DNA of 19,470 bases from Paraglomus occultum (GCA_910592205.1 CAJVPJ010000665.1:1-19470), one strand, 5' to 3'. Numbered from the stretch's first letter, positions 1-10,408 are shown. Made by a program: numbers and translations. Notes: generated by a model from the letters alone, not told the origin.

Positions 1-1195
1 ATAAAATATTGTGCTGATGCCCTGTGTATAATCTATGTATTACGATTACGTGCCAATCTCCATATACAATAAGCCGCGCAAGATCAAAAGTCGCAGTAAC
101 TCAGGCATTTGTTACATTTCTATTTGCACTCACAGTAAATTTCTTTCAAGTGACTCCGTCTCCTATCTGTCTATGTAAAAAAGATTACTGTAGGTCAAGA
201 TGAACACCAAAGAAAGCTTTTCTTTGGTTGACTGAATCATTGGGTGTGGCTTTTCTGTTCCGATAACAAACGTTGCAGTTCCACTGATTGTGTGTTGGCG
301 GAAAGCACCTGGCGATTATGCACAACCTAAGCAGTAGGCTTGGTTCTTCGAAGGGCTTGCGTAATTGGAATGATCATAATGTAACTCTTAAGCCATTGGT
401 TCCGATTATTCATTTGGGAAACCTGCATTCCATCTACTTTCTCTGTCAACTCATTGGAATGACTGACGGATGTTGTGACTAATCCCCTGTAACTAAATAA
501 TTTCATCAATGTACTAATATCCACTACAGTAATTACTACGCGACTAACTATCGATACATCCGAAAACACGTTTACGTTGTTGTTCTCTTGGTTGTATAAA
601 CACAACGTTATAGTAGATGATATTATTAGTAAGTCGAGAAAATGTCTGTTGAATCATTACTGCAAAATATCTTCTTACATCAAATTGATGTGAGGAGAGG
701 GCTTGTTTCAAAGGCAATATTACTGGGCGTCTCCTTTTAACACAAGAATCGCCGAACACACATTATACACGTAGAACCTGGGTACTTGTACAGTGTAAGT
801 CGATGCTCACAACCGCTTATATTACCGTGTCTCTTAGTTCAATAACACAGACTATATAAGATTAATTTGCTCAAGAAATGGTGGTCGCAACTTTCCAGTG
901 TCACGCTGTTTGAAATTAGGTCAACTTTACCTAGCGCTTATGACATGTATCTGGTAGCTTTGAAACCCGAGAATCACGGGAGAATTGCATAAAAATAATT
1001 CACCGCGATCGCAATTTCAGAATTTATTCAACCTCAAATTAACGCCCACATGCATATATGATAAATAATATGTCTAATCCTTGCATTCTATTAATAACAA
1101 GCTTTTTACATATCTTCATTTTACCACTCGATTCATTGTGATCGTCCTATTTAAAATCTCGATCCGCTCTCTACGAGTCACTGAGCAGATTCACT
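1..1195. other. No convincing gene; 3' flank of SDHD gene
   Basis: Open stretches exist on both strands between about 288 and 759, but most lack an ATG start and none matches a family I know. The best is a 59-codon minus-strand frame from an ATG at 506 to a stop at 327. Its product begins MKLFSYRG and ends ALRRTKPTA. It could be a small protein, a terminal exon or chance. The part near 1195 should be the 3' UTR of the minus-strand SDHD gene. Confidence 0.4.
1023..1028 (-). terminator. Candidate poly(A) signal of the SDHD gene
   Basis: The plus strand reads TTTATT, which is AATAAA on the minus strand, about 170 bases past the SDHD stop codon. The distance is reasonable for a fungal 3' UTR. 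In AT-rich DNA this hexamer also occurs by chance. Confidence 0.35.
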
Positions 1196-2094
1196 TTAAG
1201 CATGCCAGACTCTCTTAACCAACTCAGTCATCCCAACATCATTAGTGTTAAACTGATAGCACCCGATAAGTACAAGCAATGTTGCCCCTCTTAAGCCCCA
1301 AGTACTCAACTTGTGCAACGTGGGCGCCCTTCTAGTAGGCAGATAATCGGTGATGATAGCGTCGAATCCAACGTGACAGTGAATGGGAAGCACGACGCCG
1401 AGAAGAAGGTCAGTGATCGGATGGGCACCTTGAACAATTGAGGCTGCAGTAAGAGGAATGAGACTAATGGAGAGCGAACGTTCAAAAAACCAGTGGTAGG
1501 AACCGAAGAATTTGTCCCTTGCCGGAAGAACTACTGCATCATTCACCGAGCCTTTTATAAAGCCTTGTAAGCGGTATAGAGGGAGAAAAGGAGAGAGCAA
1601 GATGATAAGAAGGCAAAGGGAGGGATAGAGTAAACTAAGCAAGAAGAATTGGAAATCGAATCACTCGAATAACATGGTAATGCTCGTATAATCAAAATAA
1701 TCGATAATGAATTGGAGCAGTTTCAGATACATTACTTGCACCATCTCTGACAACTTTTGTGGTCTGAAGACCAGCAGCTCGACCTATTTACAATAAAATT
1801 GTACGATAGTAAGACTTGGGTGGAAAAGACCGAATATTATTGAACGAAAGAAATATGAATTACGTAAAGACGATAATAAGACTATCATTGCCATTTCGAC
1901 TGATCATTTACAGTCAATAAGCATACATACACACTTTCCGAAAGTGTTCACCGTTCGAATAACTTACTTGCATGAAAATTAGCAATTTGGAATACGGTCA
2001 CTGCTCTAACGTTAGCACCACTCTTTAAACCTAATACTGTCTGGTTTAGTCTTGGAGCGATTCCAATAGTAGAGTTAACGAGTCTGAATGCCAT
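1196..2094 (-). CDS. SDHD: Succinate dehydrogenase membrane anchor subunit, CybS type (complex II)
   Basis: Three exons on the minus strand: 2094-1968, 1783-1736 and 1563-1196. Introns are 184 and 172 bases with GTAAGT and GTAATG donors. Phases join exactly to 543 bases, 180 aa plus stop. The N-terminus (MAFRLVNSTIG..) is rich in R, S and T with no acid for about the first 50 residues, as in a mitochondrial presequence. The mature part has GSYHWFFERS, then three hydrophobic segments. The motif LPIHCHVGFDAIITDYLPTR matches the HxHxG..TDY block of SDHD/Sdh4, which supplies the heme b histidine and the Asp-Tyr pair near the ubiquinone site. The end NTNDVGMTELVKRVW fits the family's NxxDVG C-terminus. 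The protein anchors the catalytic SDHA/SDHB dimer in the inner mitochondrial membrane. The exon 3 acceptor (TTACAAG) is the one that keeps the frame; the closer TTAG acceptor leads to an early stop. The exact ends of the 48-base exon 2 are inferred. Confidence 0.93.
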
Positions 2095-2166
2095 GGTTTT
2101 AATATATCCAAATCGAACTAACGAACTTTTTTTTATCTGATCACCAAGCCGAGATCTTTTACGTTC

Positions 2167-2171
2167 ATTGG
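2167..2171 (-). promoter_or_regulatory. CCAAT box upstream of SDHD
   Basis: ATTGG on the plus strand is CCAAT in the SDHD direction, about 73 bases before the ATG. CCAAT boxes bind the Hap2/3/5 (NF-Y) complex, which controls respiratory genes in many fungi. The site is seen; its use here is inferred. Confidence 0.4.
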
Positions 2172-2197
2172 TTGAGCTTTATCATCAAGTAAACTTG

Positions 2198-2205
2198 TGA
2201 CGTCA
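2198..2205. promoter_or_regulatory. CRE-type palindrome TGACGTCA
   Basis: A perfect 8-base CRE palindrome, the site of ATF/CREB-type bZIP factors, lies about 104 bases upstream of the SDHD ATG and about 27 bases beyond the CCAAT box. This is good promoter spacing for SDHD. Confidence 0.45.
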
Positions 2206-2458
2206 CTTCAACCACGTAAAAAGTAACTGGAAAAAGATGCAAAGTTTTCAACCCGTTTAACTATTGTTCGCAATAATTCAAAAAAGTTAATTATAAATTT
2301 GCTTTGGCGAAGAATTGTCTCTCATCAATAGCACTTTACAAGTTTTTTCGTCTCTGAAGAGGTATATCTTTTTTTTTTTTTCAAAACTTTTTTTGCAACA
2401 CACACACTCACTACAAAAGACATTCGTCTAGCAAAAGGAAATTATTCTCTAAGTATAC

Positions 2459-2466
2459 TGACGTCA
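2459..2466. promoter_or_regulatory. CRE-type palindrome TGACGTCA
   Basis: A second perfect copy of the same octamer, about 365 bases upstream of the SDHD start and inside the shared divergent region. It could act on either gene. Function is inferred from the motif alone. Confidence 0.3.
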
Positions 2467-2971
2467 TTGCTAGGCATCAACACTAAAGGCCCTATTGTCG
2501 CAGTGAGGGAACGCAAGCCGCCGATACAGAATATTGCAAATTTACATTGGTAATGTTTATTTAAGCGAAAAGGCAATGCAAGCTTTGGAAAGAAGAAATA
2601 AACGCAATCTATAGCCTACTTGAAGAATTGAACTAGTAATTTCAATGTATTGCTCCTAAAACTGTTGGAGTATGATAAAAGTCCGATGATAGATACTGTA
2701 TTCTAGACCATTAAATACGATATTATCAAATTTTTTATGAATTTTGAAAGTAAAAAAAATTAATTTCAAGTTGAAGAATACGCCAACATGTAAGTATAGT
2801 CAATTACACGAACTGGCTGTTAAAGAACAAGAAGCGTAGTAGCTTTCAAAAGTATTTGTTCTGAGGAAAAGTCTTCCATTCCAACGTTAACGTGATGTCA
2901 CATGCATGCTTGCTGCGCGCTCCGTATAATGATGCACGTCAAGTGACCTTTGGCATTGAACTTTGACAAAT

Positions 2972-3073
2972 ATGTCTTCGCAGTCACGCAAACCTAAAAG
3001 TTATGGTGAATCAATCCGGCGATCTTTTTCCATGAAAGCGATCAGAGGAAAACACACTAGTCTATTGGGGGAG
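2972..3073 (+). other. Coding-like orphan first exon (unassigned)
   Basis: An ATG opens 34 codons encoding MSSQSRKPKSYGESIRRSFS followed by MKAIRGKHTSLLGE. The stretch ends exactly at a consensus donor (GAG|GTGAGT, phase 0). The peptide is basic and Ser-rich and looks more protein-like than the flanks. I do not recognise it. No downstream exon gives a long product. An acceptor near 3228 (TTCAG) would add 25 codons (TWFILTGLNLNQ..) and then a stop; one at 3994 would add 22 codons and then a stop. It may be a small gene, a transportin leader exon with a short ORF, a decayed gene or chance. Confidence 0.3.
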
Positions 3074-4098
3074 GTGAGTAAATTCCCTAAATTGGACGTT
3101 TGAATTATTATTATCTACTTTTTAAGGTTTCAAACCCCAGTTGATAATAATAAAAACGTATAAAATATTTAGCATCGACTGACGGTACTTGTTCGCCATT
3201 TGGATCAACGGACTTGTCTTGTTCAGACATGGTTCATTCTTACTGGTTTGAATCTGAACCAATGCAAAGAGAGCGTTGTTTTTACGAGAACGTTTGAATT
3301 CTAATTCACTGCAACGTTAGCTTGTAGAGTCTCTTTTGTTTGATGACAGTTCTACGAGTGTTGGAAATTTGGTTGTAACGTCGCTAAATTTAACTGACGA
3401 GTATTGAGAGTACCTTAATAACCGAGCGTGGTTACATTTTTTAAAAGTCTTAAAGCTTCCTACGCGATTACTTATTACACAAACTAGACTCTACCCCGTT
3501 TATCGAGATCTCTTTGATGAATTAATACAAATTATCGCATCAAATTTTGTCAACTTGCAAATTAGAACATTGGCCCCCTGAAAAATGTTGCATGCACAAA
3601 ATTTTATTTCAAATTGCATAGTTATTTACTAAATTGTTACGGATGTTTTCAGCTCGACCCGACTTGTTCGATCAATTACCAAAGTGCTTGTCGCTTTCAA
3701 TTGATTCAACGGTAAAAGAAACCGACACAGAACCTTTTTAAACATGTTTTAAATTCGAACCCCTGAAATCTGTTTGTGGCGTTGTGTTCACATTTTCGTC
3801 CGGTTTGGTTGTGACATGTCACACGAGCGCATTTTTTGTATGACATTCTATTATAAAAAAGCCTTATCAAGTTATATATCACCAGTAAAAAAAAAACGAT
3901 CTCTTTCAAGCAAGAGGGAAAAAGCACGTGGACTAACGAACAGCGAACCCCTATTTTCTTCATTTTTTTTTATTTCTTTATATTTTATTACCAGGCTTCG
4001 AGCCGACTGACCACGAGCTCGAACAAAGGCTCTATTTTGATACAACATTCATTCGTTCAATAGATAGACGCACTAACTTATACGAACCACAAGAGGAC

Positions 4099-7000
4099 AT
4101 GGATTGGGCTCCGTCTCAAGAAGGGTTGTCCGACTTGTTGCAGCTGCTGAAGAACTCTGTTTCTCCAAGCACTCAAGTTCATAACATGATACAAGAAGTA
4201 TCCTTTTCATGTCGTAAGAGAAGAGACATTTGTGTACATTCGTAACGTATACGAGATACAACAAGTGTGTGATAGTAACATGCATATTCTTCACGGTCGT
4301 ATGGTTGCTATCAAGCGCGTTATTCTATAGACCCGCAGTTTTGTCTCCCTGATCTATCTTCCCATGTTGCGTATTACACAATCGTCTTCTCCTAATTAAC
4401 ATCTCTAAATAAATCAATGCCCGATTGTCGTATTTATCCTTCACCAGTCGATGCTTTTCTTTTCAAAAAATAGAGACTTGAAGGCTACAACAAAGTACCC
4501 GACTATCCAAAATGCTTGGTCTATATACTCACTCAAGTACGACAAGAAGATACTTCGACTCGTGCTATCGCCGGGCTACTACTTAAAAACAATATCCGTC
4601 ACATGTTTCCGAATCTGTTACCGGAAACATTTTTATACGTGAAAACATTATTAATAAAAGGACTGAGCGATCCGGATCCAATGATTAGAAGTATTGTAGG
4701 AAATGACATTACGACGATCGTTTCAAGAGGCGGTTTTGAGTCGTGGCCGGAATTGCTGCCTACTTTGATAAGTTTGTTGGATTCTGAGGATTACAATACA
4801 GTTGAGGTTGGTTGGTGATGAGAAATGTTAAGGGGTTGTGGGGTTGTATGTTCAGATTGGATGCCATTATACTGAATTGGATAATTTTGAGAGTAAAGGT
4901 GTGAAACAAAATCTCATGTCGTTTTTTTAATAATTGTTTCGTTACAAGTTTTATGCTATTATACGAAGCGAAATAATTTTAGTTATATAATTATATATTG
5001 TCTATATTTTATTTCAATATTTTAGTACTTTTTCTCTCATCAACTTTGTATCTCACCTCGTTCTGTTCATCTGCACTACAGGGCTCATTTGGTGCATTAC
5101 AAAAAGTGTGCGAAGACTCGGCTCGCGAATTAGACCAAGAAATTCACGGCACTCGCCCATTAAATTACATGATTCCAAAAATTATTACATTTTTCGAGTC
5201 GCCACATGCAAAGCTCCGTGTCTACGCCATATCATGCATCAACCAGTTTATTCTGATGCGCTCTCAATCATTGTTTATCCATATAGATGCCTTTGTAAGC
5301 GCTCTTTTTAAATGTGCAACCGACAAGAACGCCGAAGTTCGCAAGAACGTTTGTCAGGCTCTGGTGATGTTACTTGAAGTTCGCCCCGACAAGCTTATGC
5401 CAGAGATTAATAACGTGGTCGAATACATGTTATATTCCACTCAAGATTCTGATGAACAAGTGGCGTTGGAAGCATGCGAATTCTGGTTGGCATTTGCTGA
5501 ACAACAAGATCTTCTTGAGGCTCTTCGACCTTTCCTTCCTCGCATTGTACCCGTCTTGCTTAAAGGTATGGTTTACAGCGAGATGGATCTCTTAGCCCTT
5601 GGTGGCGATGAAGACGATTCCAATGTCCCAGATAGCGAACAGGACATAAAACCGCGTTTCCATCGTCCAAAGCTTCATGGTTTCGATCGTCCAGCTGATG
5701 CTAATGGGACTGATGGTGGTCCAAGCGCAACAAGAGTGGGTGACGAAGAGGACGACGACGACGATGACGATTTGGACGAGGATATATATTCGGAATGGAA
5801 TTTGAGAAAATGCTCAGCGGCTGCTTTGGATGTGATGTCAACTGTATTTGGAAATGAACTTCTTGAGATTTTGTTGCCTTTCTTAAGAGAGCAACTGTTT
5901 CATCAAGATTGGAAACACAGAGAATGTGGTATATTGGCTCTTGGTGCTGTTTCAGAAGGTGAGTTACGAGAGGCGTGGTTTTACGTGATGGGAGGGGGAA
6001 TGCATACAACTGGTGATTATGCAGATGTTTAATTATAACGTTTCTTGTTACCGAATTCAAGGGTGCATGGATGGTGTTACACCACACTTACCCAATCTGG
6101 TTCCATATCTGATCCAAACGCTCAATGATCCCAAGGTACGTTTTCTCTCACAACAATGTGAAATTGATTTCATAGAACCTTCTCTAACGATATTCATTCA
6201 ATAATCACGCTGCATGTTATCTGTACTGCTTTTCTAGCCTCTTGTTCGTTCTATAACGTGCTGGACTTTGGGCCGTTATTGCCGATGGTGCGTTCATGCT
6301 CCTCCGCCCGAAGAGAACAAATACTTTGAACCGTTGCTTGATGGGGTATGATGAAAAGACTTGCATGCGTTTTGCTTTTATTTATCTATGTGTTATATAC
6401 CTACCATTAATCATTCAATGCTTTTATAGCTCTTACGCAGAGTACTTGACAATAATAAGCGGGTCCAAGAAGCGGCTTGCAGTGCTTTTGCCATTCTTGA
6501 AGAGGAAGCATGCGAAAAATTAATACCGTACTTGAACCCGATTTTGAGTAATTTGGTATTCGCATTCTCCAAATATCAGCACAAGAATTTGCTAATTCTA
6601 TACGACGCGATCGGTACCTTGGCTGATTCGGTCGAATCTGCATTGAATAAGCAAGAGTACATTGATATTTTAATGCCGCCACTCATTGAAAAGTGGCATT
6701 CGTTGAAGGATGATGAAAAAGATTTATTCCCTCTCTTGGAAGTAAGTTTGTGATTTTGATCGATCACCGATGCTAATGTCCAATAGAATAATCTTAAAGC
6801 GTTTACGTGTAGTATTTTACATGATATAGTATCAAGGCAGACGATTACAATTCTAACATTTTCGATTCTTTTCCATTCCACCATTTCGCAGTGCTTATCG
6901 TCAGTAACGACAGCTCTTGGACTAGGCTTCGAACAATATGCGCCTCCAGTGTTTGAGAGGTGTCTGAAACTGATCGAGTCCACTTTGTACCAATCTCAGT

Positions 7001-8462
7001 TATGTCAGCAAAATCCAACGCTCGATTTGCCAGAAAAAGAATTTATGATAGTTGCACTCGATTTACTCAGTGGGTTAGCTCAAGGGCTTGGTAGTCACAT
7101 TGATCCGCTGGTGGCAAACAGTAACCCATCATTGATAAACATGCTTGGATTCTGTATAGTCGTAAGTAGTGTTGATGATATAGTATGGTGAACATAATGA
7201 GGAATGAGGAGAATAGGGAGGGGGATACAAAAGGTGATATGAAGACTGAAGGTGATGATACGGGGATATAAGGCGTGGATGAAATTGTACAATAAGAGTG
7301 GATATGTAAGAACATAATGCATTGAAGTGCATGGATGGTGTTTTTCTCACTCTACCTATCACCTACTCCGCCTGCTCACCTTCCTCCTTGCTATTCTTCG
7401 ACATTCTAAATTACCCGAAGTTAAAATAAGAATAACGAACGAATCAAAAAAAATCTACTCAGGACCCAGTTGACGATGTACGACAATCAGCCTATGCGCT
7501 CCTCGGTGATCTTGCTATTGCATGCTTCCATCACATTCGACCACACCTCGACAAGTTTATGAATGAGTTAATCAAACAAGTTGATCCCCATGCTGATCAC
7601 GTGAGCGTATGTAATAATGCAGCATGGGCAGCTGGTGAAATCGCTCTAAAGGCTGGTGAGTGTGTAAGAACATTGTAATTGTTGACATGAGAATGCTGTT
7701 TATGCTGATTTTTGTCAATGTCATCTTTGTTATTAGGTCCAGATATGGAACCATATATCAATCCTCTGTTAGAACGCCTTATTCCTTTGTTAAAGAACAC
7801 GAACACATCACGAACTTTGCAAGAGAATGCTGCTATCACAACTGGAAGGTTGGGTAGAGCATGTCCACAGCTTGCCATGTCAATGGAACATTTCGTCGAG
7901 GACTTGTAAATATTATTTATTCATTTGATGTTTTACTACGACATTAATAGAGACAAACGATTAATATTACGTATGTTGTAGATGCCGAGTGCTAAAACAA
8001 ATTCGAGACAACGAAGAAAAGGAGACTGCCTTCCAAGGTCTTATAGAAATGATTAAAGTTTATCCTCCTGGAATTGCCAAGGTTTGATTATAACAGATTT
8101 CATGCCAGTCTAAATTTGTTCAGTATCCGCATATATTGAATGCATTGATTTTCGTAATGTAGTCATTCTACGAGTTCTGCCAAGCAGTTTGTAGCTGGCA
8201 GAATCCATCACCAGAATTGAACGCTTCTTTCAGTAATGTAAGTATATTGGGATTGCATGCACGCTTGCCGTACTTTTATTCCATATGTGTGTGTGTGTGT
8301 GTATTAACGTTAATTTGCTTGCCCGTCTTTCAAATACAGATTTTAGCAGAATTCAAACGAACTCTAGGCCCAGAATGGAATGTTTATACTAATAATTTTG
8401 ATCCGGAGATATTACATAAATTAAATGAACGCTATGGGATCTACAGTCAAAGCTCGATATAA
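4099..8462 (+). CDS. TNPO1: Transportin / karyopherin beta-2 nuclear import receptor
   Basis: Twelve exons: 4099-4197, 4474-4806, 5082-5958, 6062-6135, 6238-6345, 6430-6741, 6892-7161, 7463-7655, 7737-7905, 7982-8081, 8163-8237 and 8340-8462. All phases join to 2733 bases, 910 aa, the usual family length. The protein is a stack of HEAT repeats that carries PY-NLS cargo (such as hnRNP-type RNA-binding proteins) into the nucleus and is emptied by Ran-GTP. It aligns with animal transportin-1 along its whole length: [21 protein letters not shown] at the start, [10 protein letters not shown] and [13 protein letters not shown] near 133-157, [13 protein letters not shown], the acidic H8 loop (about 365-380), [54 protein letters not shown]-type block (here [18 protein letters not shown]), and [14 protein letters not shown] near the end. 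The MDW start matches the family, although the frame stays open upstream. Introns 1, 2 and 10 have weak donors (GTATCC, GTTGGT, GTTTGA). Fungal relatives are known as Kap104. Confidence 0.96.
8286..8302 (+). repeat. (TG)n microsatellite in transportin intron 11
   Basis: An uninterrupted run of about eight TG units lies inside the 102-base intron 11, roughly 50 bases after its GTAAGT donor. It does not touch either splice site. Confidence 0.8.
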
Positions 8463-8487
8463 TGATGTCCGGATATAATGATGTCCG
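8456..8487 (+). repeat. Perfect 16-bp tandem duplication over the transportin stop codon
   Basis: GATATAATGATGTCCG occurs twice back to back, at 8456-8471 and 8472-8487. The first copy contains the last base of the Ser codon, the final Ile codon and the TAA stop. The second copy is in the 3' UTR. Because the stop lies in the first copy, protein length is unchanged. Confidence 0.95.
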
Positions 8488-9229
8488 GAATGCCAACGAT
8501 GAAATTTGCCATCACAAAAATCCCCCATTAAAAGTTTCTGGTTACAACCGATTTTAATTATTAAATCTCGTTATTTCGTATAACGATGTGTCCATAGTGT
8601 ACCAAGTATTGTAGCAACTTTTATTTTTATACCCACACGTGTTACATCCACTAGACAATATTTTCGATCTTATGCATATTTTTCAGCGGTTTTTAGTTGC
8701 GGTAGTAGTAGTAGTAGTCCCCCTGCTTTTGTGCGTAATATTTTCTCATATCTATGAATAAATCTATTTGACTACCAAGATCATTAATTTTAATTGCAAA
8801 TAACCGCACTTTTGTAACAGTGAACAGGTGATTATATACTGGCGGACCAAAACATGATTATTGGTTGATGAGGCAATGATCTCGGATTTATTTGTTATAG
8901 AGCTTGGCAGATGCTTTGACACCTGACGCGTCACAAGTTTTTGCTTACTAATCTTATCGATGGACGTATATAGTAAATGTCAACCTTCATTTTGTTTGCA
9001 AGTTGGGAGAGCACTTCCCAGTTTTGTATTAAACAATGTTAAATTTATTTGTACGTTTTTGACATTATCTTGCGAGTCAATGGCTTCTTATGTCATAGTG
9101 CTGTCACTATAATCATGTGATCGGTACAAACCATAAAGTTGTCTGTCACACAATAGATGTTGAAACAATTTTGTTAAATTTTGTTGTGAAAACGTATAAA
9201 GAGCTCATGGTGGTTATCACCCGAAAAAG
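8463..9229. other. Transportin 3' UTR and OXLD1 upstream region
   Basis: No coding frame is convincing. The segment starts with the second half of a tandem duplication and holds a (GTA)5 run at 8702-8716 and an AATAAA at 8757. The rest is AT-rich and should contain the promoter of the downstream mitochondrial gene. An in-frame TAA at 9197 shuts the frame before that gene's ATG. Confidence 0.6.
8757..8762 (+). terminator. Candidate poly(A) signal of the transportin gene
   Basis: AATAAA about 295 bases after the transportin stop, just past a GTA run. It is the first exact hexamer I noticed after the stop codon. Confidence 0.4.
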
Positions 9230-10084
9230 ATGTTCTTTAGAAGATCACCTGTTGCTATAATCGACCATCGACGTAGGTGTCATTACAGAGGATATTCCAT
9301 GCTGAGGGAATACAGGCTGCGACGTCTTGGTCACTTTCACGGCAATAACCGATATGGTGGATATTCAACACTAAAGCGAGAACAGGTAACCAATTCGGAT
9401 AATCACATATCGATCACCAATAAGTAGACTGATCAGCCAACTGATTAATTATTCATGCCAACCAGTCGTCGTCGTCGTCATCGTCACCGTCACCATCGTC
9501 ACCATCATCTCAAGCAGAATCTCAAGCAGAATCTCAGCAACATGCTCCCACTTCCATAGTCATAGACACTCCGTCCGAGAATAGAGAGAGCAAAGAATGC
9601 ATCACTGTCGACGGGGAAATAATACCAGAAGAACCCAAGTTCCCCGATAATTGTTGCATGAGGTAGGTGGAGAGTTACTTTCTGAAATCAACGTAAGACA
9701 TGTTACTGATAATGCTATAATGTCGGCCGGTTTATGGTGATTCAGCGGATGTGCACATTGGTAAGACAATGAATCAATTTAATGTGTTCGAGATAGATCA
9801 AGTATATATACCTTTGTCATCAATTGCTCCATTTGCTGTGCTGCGATGTAAGACCAGTGCGCTCATTACTTGTTTCCCACAGTGTATTGGATATATATCA
9901 AGAAGAAGTAGAAGAGTGGAAGGCAAAGATAAACGACATAAGAGATCGCCTCTTACGTGAAGGTAAACCGTTACCACCCATTCTTGCAAAACAGCAATCG
10001 GATATGCCGCAAGATGACGTTGATCCGGGTTTGAAAGCGCTCATGGAATTAGAAAAGAAATTGGCAGCGCAGAGAAAGGGATAG
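9230..10084 (+). CDS. OXLD1: Oxidoreductase-like domain protein, OXLD1 type, mitochondrial
   Basis: Four exons: 9230-9385, 9466-9662, 9746-9760 and 9883-10084. The introns are 80, 83 and 122 bases; phases join to 570 bases, 189 aa. Residues 1-52 (MFFRRSPVAIIDHRRRCHYR..) are rich in Arg and aromatic residues without early acids, like a mitochondrial presequence. A Ser/Pro/Gln low-complexity linker follows (about 53-75). The core is PKFPDNCCMSGCAHCVLDIY then QEEVEEW, with Cys at 115, 116, 120 and 123. It matches the PxxCCxxGCxxCVxDxYxxEL block of the Pfam oxidoreductase-like domain. The tail (KALMELEKKLAAQRKG) is charged and helical. Despite the family name, no enzyme activity should be assumed; the cysteines suggest metal binding or redox. 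If intron 1 were kept, the product would end after 65 residues. The ATG at 9230 is the first in frame after a stop at 9197. Confidence 0.88.
9746..9760 (+). other. 15-base micro-exon (exon 3 of the OXLD1-type gene)
   Basis: CGGATGTGCACATTG sits between TTCAG and GTAAGA. With two bases from exon 2 and one from exon 4 it encodes the SGCAHC part of the cysteine motif. Skipping it keeps the frame (15 = 5 x 3) but removes one Cys entirely and changes the spacing of the others. The exon is inferred from splice signals, phase and the family motif. Confidence 0.85.
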
Positions 10085-10408
10085 AAGGGGAGGGTTTGGA
10101 ATTTAGAATTTGTTGAGAAAAATAGAGTATTTCAGCACACGTCTTTTTGGGAGAAGCGGGGGAGGTCGATCCGATCGATCGAATTCATGGTTAAAGGCGG
10201 GCAACATGTAGGAGGGGGAGGGAAAAAAATTTGGCATCTTCATATCACATGATCTATTACTATAACAACCTTTTGTTTACTCGTAACAATATTTGCTTTT
10301 TACTGTGAATGAAAACGTTGTTTGCCTCATATTTTGTATGTCACAGTTTTCACAATATCTCTCGTACTCCAAACAAATGATTCATTTCACTCCTTATTCT
10401 CTTGTGTG

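Larger units (their letters stand above)
2095..4098. other. Divergent upstream region between SDHD and transportin genes
   Basis: This 2-kb stretch should hold both promoters. It contains a CCAAT box and two TGACGTCA palindromes, a T-rich tract near 2370, and a coding-like exon at 2972-3073. From 3937 to 4098 a frame stays open into the transportin ATG. No full gene could be assembled here. The 85-codon minus frame at 3706-3963 has no family resemblance. Confidence 0.6.

Noticed and set aside
544-759. 71-codon minus-strand open frame
   Set aside because: It starts with GTG, has no ATG until its middle, and shows no family resemblance.
1564-1642. Extension of SDHD exon 3 to a nearer TTAG acceptor
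   Set aside because: From exon 2 phase that acceptor leads to an in-frame stop; the TTACAAG acceptor at 1564 keeps the frame and restores the family sequence.
3706-3963. 85-codon minus-strand frame with Cys residues
   Set aside because: It overlaps A/T runs, reads as random Phe/Leu/Lys-rich sequence, and lies in the presumed transportin leader.
7129-7362. Three overlapping minus-strand frames near 7067-7362
   Set aside because: They lie mostly in transportin intron 7 with ends in its coding exon, and the products are low-complexity Ser/His/Leu.
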